A stretch of 6,821 bases of DNA, taken from the NCBI GenBank assembly GCA_937951995.1, contig CALGAG010000233.1, positions 1 through 6,821 on the forward strand, given 5' to 3'. Shown piece after piece: positions 1-5,448 of this stretch. The notes beneath the pieces were generated by a model. The model worked only from the letters and a program-made list of their open reading frames with translations, had not been told where the DNA came from and made no database searches. How positions within the stretch are numbered: the first letter of the stretch is position 1; the number at the start of each line of letters is the position of its first letter. A program made the position numbers and the translations under genes. This stretch comes from an uncultured Bacillota bacterium (GTDB lineage Bacteria; Bacillota; Clostridia; Tissierellales; Tissierellaceae).

Positions 1-1675
1 CAGCAATTGGATGCTGCTCCATCTCAATCTGCTCGTCTTCTGTCAAGTCACCCTTTTTGGTCAGGATATCATCTGAAAGGACTATTTTGCCAATATCGTG
101 ATAATAGGCTGCATCCTTTAGCCTTTTTAATATTTCCGGCCTAAGATTAAGGGATTTACCAATCAAACCGCTGATCCTCGCAGTCTCCTCAGCATGGGTC
201 TTCTCCCTCTTGCTCCTTTCATGAAGGGATGTCATCAGGTTTTCAAGCTGGTCTTTTGAAACTGTAGTGTTGTTTAGTGTCTTGTCAAGATACATCCTTT
301 TGTCAGCCCTGTTCAATACCTCATCTATGCTTTCACCTGCCTCGGTCTTCATAGCACAGCCAATGGAGATGCTTCCCTTGAACATATTGATTTTTTTCGC
401 CTCAATGTTCTCCTTTATCCGTTCACCAATCTTTTTAGCCTCCTGGAGGCTTGTTGATGGCAGTAATACGGTAAATTCATCTCCACCTGTCCTGGCGATG
501 ATGTCATCAGCCCTGCAGACCTCCTTCATTGTCTGGGCAGCGGCCCTTATCAGTTCATCCCCTGCTTCGTGGCCAAGAATATCATTGGTAAGCTTAAGAC
601 CATTGATGTCCCCTACGATTACAGAAATGGGAAGATTCCTTTCCACATCAAGCCTCTTCAGCTCCTCCTGGAAAAATGTCTTGTTGTAAAGGTCAGTTAC
701 AGGGTCATGGAAACTAAGATACTGAATCTCTCTTTCAATTTTCCTCTTTTCAGTAATGTCATTGAAGGTAACAACCGCACCTACAATTTCTCCATTCTCA
801 TGCTGGGGATGGGAATCGTACTCAACATCAAAAAAAGACCCATCCTTGCGCCAGAAAACTTCATCATTGACATATGCTGGTTTCCCCTCATTAATGGACT
901 TGAGTATCTTGCATTGATCAACCGGCATGACCTCACCGTTTCTGTGGGAGTGGTGGATCTGAGTATGCATATTTTTGCCTAATAGGTCTTCCTGGCTGGT
1001 GTAGCCCAGGATCTTAAGACCGCTTTGGTTTATGAATGTACAAACACCTTCCCTGTCCATTCCGTAGATTCCCTCTACAGTTGAGTCCAGAATCAACTGT
1101 AGCTTGTCCTTGCTGCTGTTTAGCTGGGAGTTGATTTCTTCTATATCCTCATTTATCTTTCTTCTGGCTTCCGCTATATACAAAAGAACAGCTATGCTTA
1201 TCAAGGCTCCGCTGATTATTATGTTCATCTGTTGTCTGTTGCTCTCCTCAAGAATTGTCCTCTGTGTTATATCCTCAAGGATGGAGAAAAGCACTGTTCT
1301 TCCTGCATACTCATAGGGGTAGGACTTAACCTCCAGGGATCTGGTACTCCCATCTGCAATTCTATGCTGGACGGTATATGTGTTTTTATCCCTTGAGTTG
1401 AGTTCCTTCCAACTTGGAACCTTGTCATAGCTCGTGCCAGTCCTCAAATCATAGACATCCATGGATTCCAAAACATCTTTATCATAACCATAGAAATCAA
1501 CAGCTGCCTGGTTGACATAGACTATCCTTCCATTGCTGGGGTCAATGAACATCATCATGGATCCGTGGCTATCCACAAGATCATAGAAATCAGGCGCTTC
1601 ACTTGCCTGGGCAAATGGGGTGGATATAATCAATATCACTATAGTAAAAAGGAAAAATAATCCTCTTCTTTTCAT
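1..1675 (-). CDS. Membrane PAS-PAS-GGDEF-HD-GYP c-di-GMP signalling protein (3' end cut by window edge)
   Basis: 558 codons are in the window; the C-terminus is missing. Residues 1-24 look like a signal peptide ending AQA. A PAS-like domain follows (about 28-140, with GRIVYVNQAAVDFYGY), then a membrane helix (about 150-168), a short coiled stretch, and a second PAS domain (about 190-313) of the type with HHSHRNG and a conserved Cys at 255. The GGDEF domain (about 317-470) starts HDPVTDLYN, keeps the metal Asp356 and an intact RTGGDEF (395-401), and has an intact inhibitory I-site RADD (388-391). An HD domain begins near 480 with YHDIGK (525-530) and His555; its GYP part lies past the edge. 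Expected roles are c-di-GMP synthesis from GTP and, through HD-GYP, c-di-GMP hydrolysis; which activity dominates is unknown. The ATG at 1675 is chosen because the ATG at 1680 hits a stop after two codons, and GGTGGG lies 6 bases upstream. It starts 20 bp after the EAL gene, so the two are probably co-transcribed. Confidence 0.93.
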   Translation of the reverse strand, partial: MKRRGLFFLFTIVILIISTPFAQASEAPDFYDLVDSHGSMMMFIDPSNGRIVYVNQAAVDFYGYDKDVLESMDVYDLRTGTSYDKVPSWKELNSRDKNTYTVQHRIADGSTRSLEVKSYPYEYAGRTVLFSILEDITQRTILEESNRQQMNIIISGALISIAVLLYIAEARRKINEDIEEINSQLNSSKDKLQLILDSTVEGIYGMDREGVCTFINQSGLKILGYTSQEDLLGKNMHTQIHHSHRNGEVMPVDQCKILKSINEGKPAYVNDEVFWRKDGSFFDVEYDSHPQHENGEIVGAVVTFNDITEKRKIEREIQYLSFHDPVTDLYNKTFFQEELKRLDVERNLPISVIVGDINGLKLTNDILGHEAGDELIRAAAQTMKEVCRADDIIARTGGDEFTVLLPSTSLQEAKKIGERIKENIEAKKINMFKGSISIGCAMKTEAGESIDEVLNRADKRMYLDKTLNNTTVSKDQLENLMTSLHERSKREKTHAEETARISGLIGKSLNLRPEILKRLKDAAYYHDIGKIVLSDDILTKKGDLTEDEQIEMEQHPIA

Positions 1676-1681
1676 TTCATT

Positions 1682-1687
1682 CCCACC
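1682..1687 (-). promoter_or_regulatory. Ribosome binding site of the GGDEF-HD-GYP gene
   Basis: GGTGGG on the minus strand lies 6 bases before the ATG at 1675. It is a moderate Shine-Dalgarno match and sits in the 20-bp gap after the EAL gene's stop codon. It supports ATG 1675 over the out-of-frame ATG at 1680. Confidence 0.6.
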
Positions 1688-1695
1688 ATTCAAAA

Positions 1696-3975
1696 TTATT
1701 TGTCCTTATTGGTACTTTGTAGAAGCTTCAAGGCTTCTTCTGGAGAAACTGGCCTGCTGAAAAGGTAACCCTGCATATAGTCACAATGGTTTCTCCTTAG
1801 GTACTCAAGCTGATCCATTGTCTCAACCCCTTCAGCCACAACCTTGAGACCACTCTTGTGGGCCATGGAAATGATGTCATGAGTGAGATGACTGTCCTCA
1901 GTGATGTCGTCTATTTTTTTAATGAAGTATCTATCAATCTTTATCAAGCCCACATTCAGTTCCCCTAGTCTTGAAAGAGAGGAATATCCTGTTCCAAAGT
2001 CATCCAGGGAAATTTCTATACCAGAGTCCTTTAATATCTTAAGCTTATCATTTATAACATTGAAATTATCAAGTAGGATTGACTCAGTAATCTCAAGCTC
2101 CAGCCTTCCAGGCTCAAGGTCATACCTGTCAATTATACCCTTTACACGGTCTACAAAGTCATCCCTCAACAGCTGGATCCCCGAAATATTCACTGCAATT
2201 GTCGTATTCCTGCAGATTTCACAATCCATTTCCTTGGCGAACTTTGCAGCCATTTCCAGAAGCCTATATCCTAGTGGGGCTATCATTAGTCTCTTTTCTG
2301 CAACATCAATAAACTCCATTGGTGAAATCCTTCCAAGCTCAGCTGAGTTCATTCTTGCTAGGGCCTCGAAGCCAGATATTTTACCTGTTCTTAAATCAAC
2401 CTTCGGCTGGTAGTCAAGATAAATTGTATTAGAATCAGGTGTCAGGACAAAATCTCTGATTTCATTTTCTATTGCATCCCACCTGTTTACCCGATCACCC
2501 ATTTCTTCACTGAAGAAGATGTAATTCAACGAGGATTCCCTAGGAAGGTGGTCCAGAGCAATTGATGCCTCCCTTAGAAGATTATCCACATCAAAGTAGC
2601 CCTTAATCGAGTCGATTATGGCTATCTGGCTATTTATGTACTGTCTGCTCCTAGAGTTTTCTATAGGCTTGTCCAGGGAAGCTGTTATTGATTCAGTTAG
2701 CTTTACAAGCTGTTCCTTACTATGGTAGCCTTCAACAAAAACAACAAACCTGTCTGATGTGAACCTTGAAACCATGTGACTGTCCCCGATTACAGACTTG
2801 AGCCTCCTTGCAATCTCCCTTAATATATCGTCTCCAAAATCGTATCCGTAGGTCATGTTGATGTGTCTGAAGTTTTGTGTATTCACAAGGAGTACTGCCT
2901 TGTCCTCCACCGCTTTTTCCTTGATGGTTTCCTGGATGTATTCCTTTAGATAGGCCTGGTTTGGTAGTCCGGTAAGCTTGTCGTAATATGCCATTTCCAC
3001 CAGCTGCTTGTTTTTTCTGATTACATATGATGCAAAGAATCCGATTACTAGAAAAACGCTTGCCAGATTATATATTCCATTCCTAACGGCATCACTAACA
3101 ACAAGGTCCATGTCCCCAGTAGATTGGGCTACAGCCAGAGTTCCAATCTTGTCATTTTCTATGTGAATTGGAACCATTCCATAGTAGAGCTCCTCGCCAT
3201 ATATCTCCACTGTGGAATTGTATTCCTTGTTCCTTCTTATTGCATCTACAATGTCAGGATTCATGATGGTTGTTCCAATGTATTCATCAATTGTTGCACT
3301 GATTATCTCAAGATTTTTATCAATGAAATAGAGGCTGTGGACAAGCTGGATATCCTTTATCTCATCAAGCAGCTGCTGCATTTCGAAGCTTCCGATGAAA
3401 TCGTTAATTTCTTCAGCATATATCCCCACCTGGACAAAGCTCCCATCATCTCTCTGAAAATATCCGTACTTGTAATATTGGCTACTTTCAGAATCCTGTC
3501 TAATTTCCTCAGAGTAGAACTCCAAGGGATTCCTCATGAACTCATACACGGGGTGTCCTTCAGGAGCCTTCCAGCCAATGTATTCACCATCGTTTGAGTA
3601 AAGGATCTCCCCATCAGTATTGTAGTAATATATTACATCAACCCTATACCTTTCAGCCATTTCCGCAAGTCTTTCATTGTCAAGCTCTCCCTGTAGCAGA
3701 ACCGTTGATCTGGAAGCCACCAATAGCCTTTCCTCAAGAAGCTCATTTAAAGTATCCCTTGCCTCTGCAGACTTGCTTATTCCAACCGCATAGCTTTTTG
3801 CATACTCTATTGAATCCTCCATAAGATGATTCCTGTAATACTCTATTCTACTATTAACAGAGGAAATGGTAACCAACATGTATGCAATGAAAATCAGGAG
3901 AAAAGGAAGGATGACTATTCTCTTTTTTACCCTTGTGGACTTAATCTCTTGTTTCAAAATATCACCAAGTTTCAT
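1696..3975 (-). CDS. Membrane dCache-(degenerate GGDEF)-EAL c-di-GMP phosphodiesterase
   Basis: 759 residues. A basic N-terminus leads to membrane helix 1 (about 20-38), an extracytoplasmic region (about 39-298) with two Cache-like repeats (YYYNTDGEILYSNDGEYIG near 116-134 and LYFIDKNLEI near 215), and membrane helix 2 (about 302-318). The GGDEF domain (about 328-490) is degenerate: the motif reads FTSDRF (405-410), the first metal Asp is replaced by Asn365, and there is no RxxD I-site, so it should not make c-di-GMP. The EAL domain (about 500-755) keeps its catalytic set: YQPK (522-525), FEALAR (536-541), Asn596, ELEITES (626-632), LDDFGTGYSS (657-666), Lys679, Asp681, AEGVET (714-719) and QGYLFSRP (735-742). 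The likely role is hydrolysis of c-di-GMP to pGpG under control of an external small-molecule ligand; the dead GGDEF may still bind GTP as a regulator. The start is uncertain: ATG 3975 lacks an upstream Shine-Dalgarno, while TTG 3957 (codon 7) has GGTGAT 3 bases before it. Confidence 0.95.
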   Translation of the reverse strand: MKLGDILKQEIKSTRVKKRIVILPFLLIFIAYMLVTISSVNSRIEYYRNHLMEDSIEYAKSYAVGISKSAEARDTLNELLEERLLVASRSTVLLQGELDNERLAEMAERYRVDVIYYYNTDGEILYSNDGEYIGWKAPEGHPVYEFMRNPLEFYSEEIRQDSESSQYYKYGYFQRDDGSFVQVGIYAEEINDFIGSFEMQQLLDEIKDIQLVHSLYFIDKNLEIISATIDEYIGTTIMNPDIVDAIRRNKEYNSTVEIYGEELYYGMVPIHIENDKIGTLAVAQSTGDMDLVVSDAVRNGIYNLASVFLVIGFFASYVIRKNKQLVEMAYYDKLTGLPNQAYLKEYIQETIKEKAVEDKAVLLVNTQNFRHINMTYGYDFGDDILREIARRLKSVIGDSHMVSRFTSDRFVVFVEGYHSKEQLVKLTESITASLDKPIENSRSRQYINSQIAIIDSIKGYFDVDNLLREASIALDHLPRESSLNYIFFSEEMGDRVNRWDAIENEIRDFVLTPDSNTIYLDYQPKVDLRTGKISGFEALARMNSAELGRISPMEFIDVAEKRLMIAPLGYRLLEMAAKFAKEMDCEICRNTTIAVNISGIQLLRDDFVDRVKGIIDRYDLEPGRLELEITESILLDNFNVINDKLKILKDSGIEISLDDFGTGYSSLSRLGELNVGLIKIDRYFIKKIDDITEDSHLTHDIISMAHKSGLKVVAEGVETMDQLEYLRRNHCDYMQGYLFSRPVSPEEALKLLQSTNKDK

Positions 3976-3984
3976 ATTAGCGCT

Positions 3985-4018
3985 TAAATACCCTGAAGCT
4001 TTAAATTCAGGGTATTTA
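3985..4018. repeat. Perfect 13-bp inverted repeat just upstream of the EAL gene
   Basis: The arms TAAATACCCTGAA (3985-3997) and TTCAGGGTATTTA (4006-4018) are perfectly complementary around an 8-base loop. In minus-strand RNA this gives a stable hairpin ending 9 bases before ATG 3975 and lying 51 bases after the upstream GGDEF stop codon. The GC-rich part of the stem is followed only by TATTTAA, so it is at best a weak intrinsic terminator. It could also be a protein-binding operator or a translation-controlling hairpin. Confidence 0.7.
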
Positions 4019-4037
4019 GCAATAGTTTTATGTATTT

Positions 4038-4046
4038 ATTCTATCA
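4038..4046 (-). promoter_or_regulatory. Possible extended -10 promoter for the EAL gene
   Basis: TGATAGAAT on the minus strand fits an extended -10 element (TGn followed by TAGAAT, 5 of 6 to TATAAT). No good -35 is seen at 16-18 bases; TTGTGG lies 20 bases upstream. If used, transcription would start near 4031 and the 5' leader would contain the whole 3985-4018 inverted repeat. The alternative is read-through from the upstream cyclase gene. Confidence 0.3.
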
Positions 4047-4069
4047 CAGATTATGTATCCATTCCACAA

Positions 4070-4510
4070 TCAATTTGGGCTATTCTTATGTTTTATCTTC
4101 TTTTCCTGGTACATTCTCTCATCAGCAACAGTCAAGAGGTCTACAAGGTTTCCATGTTCCTCAGGATAATATGCATGGCCTGTGCTAAGTCCCAAAAATT
4201 CAATTCCCCGTGGATTGTTTAGAAACCTGAAATCATCAAGTTTTTCAATTAAATCTTTGCAATTCTCCCTGCCACATAAAATTACAAACTCATCCCCTGA
4301 AATCCTATAGAGCTTATCCCTGGGTCCCAGGTGTTTTCTTGCCGTATTTGCAAATGAAACCAGGTAATCATCACCGGCCTGGTGTCCATGTGTATCATTA
4401 ACCTCCTTAAACCTGTCCAGGTCTGCAAATATCAGCCCAAACGCCTCATCCCTGGAAATCCTCCCATTGGCATCATCCATCATGGCTTCACGGTTCCCCA
4501 ACCTGGTCAA
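4070..4510 (-). CDS. GGDEF diguanylate cyclase domain, downstream part of a frameshifted membrane cyclase
   Basis: 146 codons if counted from TTG 4510; there is no ATG at this position. The frame opens just after a TAG at 4529-4531 and reads KDPLTRLGNR, the canonical start of a GGDEF domain, across the TTG. The domain is essentially complete: FADLDRFKEVNDTHGHQAGD (28-47) with metal Asp30, YRISGDEF (68-75), the C-terminal LSTGHAYYP (108-116), and VADERMYQEKK (128-138). SGDEF is a variant known in active cyclases, so it should make c-di-GMP from two GTP. The I-site position reads GPRD instead of RxxD, so classic product inhibition is probably lost. It cannot be a normal stand-alone protein, because the domain's first conserved residues (DPLT) lie at or before the TTG. 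It most likely belongs with the membrane domain encoded at 4507-5193, giving about 375 residues. Independent coupled initiation at the TTGA overlap is possible but less likely. Confidence 0.8.
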   Translation of the reverse strand: MTRLGNREAMMDDANGRISRDEAFGLIFADLDRFKEVNDTHGHQAGDDYLVSFANTARKHLGPRDKLYRISGDEFVILCGRENCKDLIEKLDDFRFLNNPRGIEFLGLSTGHAYYPEEHGNLVDLLTVADERMYQEKKIKHKNSPN

Positions 4511-4531
4511 GGGGTCTTTTGGATTTTTCTA
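4507..4531 (-). other. Frameshift interval joining the membrane domain to its GGDEF domain
   Basis: The membrane-domain frame ends with TGA at 4507-4509, and the GGDEF frame (-1 relative to it) is closed upstream by TAG at 4529-4531. The change of frame must therefore occur in this stretch, which holds an A5 run (4524-4528), an A4 run (4517-4520) and a C4 run. One extra A, giving CAA AAA GAC CCC, would produce the expected KDPLTRLGNR junction. A missing base (real mutation or sequencing error) is the simplest reading. A programmed -1 slip on AGA AAA would also work and give RKNPKDPLTR. Confidence 0.8.
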
Positions 4532-5193
4532 CCCATTGCCTCCACGTTCTTACTTGATCTGACAAATGAGCTTGCCAATTGCAATGATAGGGTTGATATG
4601 ATTATCAATAGGACCGGTTCGGCCATTTCAGTAAATAGGGAGTGTCCATTAACATAGGAATAGTTCATCAGAAACAAGATATTGACCATAGATATGCTGA
4701 GTGTCATTAGGATATTCATCGACACTCTGTCCATGTTCCTTATGGTGTATATGAACTTTTCATTCATGAACCTGTAATATATTCTGTAAGTAGTCAAATA
4801 CAGGACTGTCTGAATGAGGAAGGAATTGGTCTGGAGGTTTCCTGGATCAATGTAATAGGCAAGCCTGTGCGATATTATATAGATGAAGATTGTGTAGACC
4901 CAGGAAGTGGCCATAATGGTAATGGTGTTTCTAACAGGCTGGTCTGTTATCAGCCTGATGGGAATATAATAAATCAATGCAAGAATTAGGTATAAGCCAT
5001 CACCCTCACGCAGGTTTTCTTCAGATATGTTTGAGCCAAAAGCATATAGAACACCAAAAAATACTATGGATGTAATAAAAAGCATGGCAAATGATGCCCA
5101 CCTGCCCCTTTTTAATCGCGAGCTCTTTAATGTCATATGAAGATTTGCGGTAAGCATTTGTAAAACCATCAGCATCTTCACAAATAGAATCAT
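4507..5193 (-). CDS. Multi-pass membrane sensor domain, upstream part of a frameshifted GGDEF cyclase
   Basis: 228 residues from ATG 5193 to TGA. About six or seven hydrophobic segments are visible: roughly 1-19, 34-52, 66-82, 91-108, 124-140, 157-178 and 191-210, with positively charged links such as KSSRLKRGRW (23-32). The C-terminal SSKNVEAMGRKIQK looks like the short signalling helix that normally leads straight into a GGDEF domain. I do not recognise the membrane domain as a named family; it resembles integral-membrane sensor modules that take their input from the membrane or a small ligand. The ATG at 5193 is chosen because AGGAGGG lies 6 bases upstream and a near-consensus promoter lies just before that. 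An in-frame ATG at 5316 exists, but it lies inside the upstream terminator and before the promoter. The gene is transcribed separately from the kinase unit. Confidence 0.8.
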   Translation of the reverse strand: MILFVKMLMVLQMLTANLHMTLKSSRLKRGRWASFAMLFITSIVFFGVLYAFGSNISEENLREGDGLYLILALIYYIPIRLITDQPVRNTITIMATSWVYTIFIYIISHRLAYYIDPGNLQTNSFLIQTVLYLTTYRIYYRFMNEKFIYTIRNMDRVSMNILMTLSISMVNILFLMNYSYVNGHSLFTEMAEPVLLIIISTLSLQLASSFVRSSKNVEAMGRKIQKTP

Positions 5194-5199
5194 TGTATG

Positions 5200-5206
5200 C
5201 CCTCCT
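5200..5206 (-). promoter_or_regulatory. Strong ribosome binding site of the membrane cyclase gene
   Basis: AGGAGGG lies 6 bases before ATG 5193 on the minus strand. It is the best Shine-Dalgarno in the window and fixes the start 41 codons inside the longest open frame. Confidence 0.85.
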
Positions 5207-5232
5207 AGACTAACATAAAACTGTTTGTCTCC

Positions 5233-5261
5233 ATTATACTTCACTGGAACAAAATTACCAA
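5233..5261 (-). promoter_or_regulatory. Sigma-A-type promoter of the membrane cyclase gene
   Basis: On the minus strand there is TTGGTA (5256-5261, 4 of 6 to TTGACA), a 17-base spacer, and a perfect TATAAT (5233-5238). Transcription should start near 5226, giving a leader of about 33 bases that contains the AGGAGGG site. It lies directly after the terminator at 5281-5321, the expected order for the start of a new transcription unit. Confidence 0.8.
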
Positions 5262-5280
5262 GAAAAAACACTGATAATCG

Positions 5281-5321
5281 AAAAAATGATGTCCTCCCTT
5301 TAATGGAGAACACCATTTTTT
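5281..5321 (-). terminator. Rho-independent terminator after the LDCC small-protein gene
   Basis: In minus-strand RNA a 17-bp stem (two G-U wobbles, including the A6/U6 ends) encloses a 7-base loop (5298-5304), and the 3' arm ends in six U. The two wobble pairs would be A-C mismatches in RNA of the other strand, so the structure is tuned to minus-strand transcripts. It begins 10 bases after the small gene's stop codon and separates the kinase unit from the membrane cyclase. Confidence 0.88.
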
Positions 5322-5331
5322 ATTCTAAAGT

Positions 5332-5448
5332 CTACTTCTGTGCCTTGTTCAATTGGCAGCAATCAAGCTTCTTGTTTCCAAACTCACTTTCATTTGCCTT
5401 TGCAAGCTTCTCTATGAATTCATTCAACTTTTTCTTAAGCTTCTTCAT
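5332..5448 (-). CDS. Small (38-residue) LDCC-motif protein, putative metal-binding
   Basis: A short gene beginning MKKLKKKLNEFIEKLAKANE and ending GNKKLDCCQLNKAQK. The first half is a Lys-rich amphipathic helix with no signal peptide; residues 29-32 are Leu-Asp-Cys-Cys. From memory, small Clostridia proteins with this layout are named as LDCC-motif putative metal-binding proteins; no biochemical role is known to me. Its ATG directly follows the kinase stop codon (TAGATG), and its Shine-Dalgarno GGGAGGGG (5453-5460) lies inside the end of the kinase gene, so the two are almost certainly translationally coupled. A terminator follows at once, making it the last gene of that unit. The adjacent cysteines could bind a soft metal or form a disulfide, which is inference. 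Its position and ribosome binding site make chance unlikely. Confidence 0.8.
   Translation of the reverse strand: MKKLKKKLNEFIEKLAKANESEFGNKKLDCCQLNKAQK

Noticed and set aside
267..982. Plus-strand open frames over the GGDEF-HD-GYP gene (and similar ones elsewhere, for example 1901-2413 and 3124-3597)
   Set aside because: They are antisense to clear, domain-rich minus-strand genes, have low-complexity Ser/Leu/Ile composition, and show no recognisable domains.
3976..4069. c-di-GMP riboswitch in the gap before the EAL gene
   Set aside because: The 94-bp gap is little longer than the aptamer itself, and I see none of the conserved c-di-GMP-I or -II core; it holds a simple hairpin only.
4070..4510. 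Independent single-domain GGDEF gene starting at TTG 4510
   Set aside because: The conserved DP of DPLTRLGNR lies before the TTG in the same frame, so starting there cuts the domain; there is no clear ribosome binding site at the right distance.
5194..5316. N-terminal extension of the membrane cyclase from an in-frame ATG at 5316
   Set aside because: This ATG lies within the terminator stem and upstream of the promoter, with no ribosome binding site; ATG 5193 has AGGAGGG at 6 bases.
5332..5448. AgrD-like autoinducing peptide precursor
   Set aside because: It has a Lys-rich amphipathic start and a Cys, but lacks the hydrophobic residues after Cys and the acidic C-terminal tail, and no AgrB-type protease gene is adjacent.
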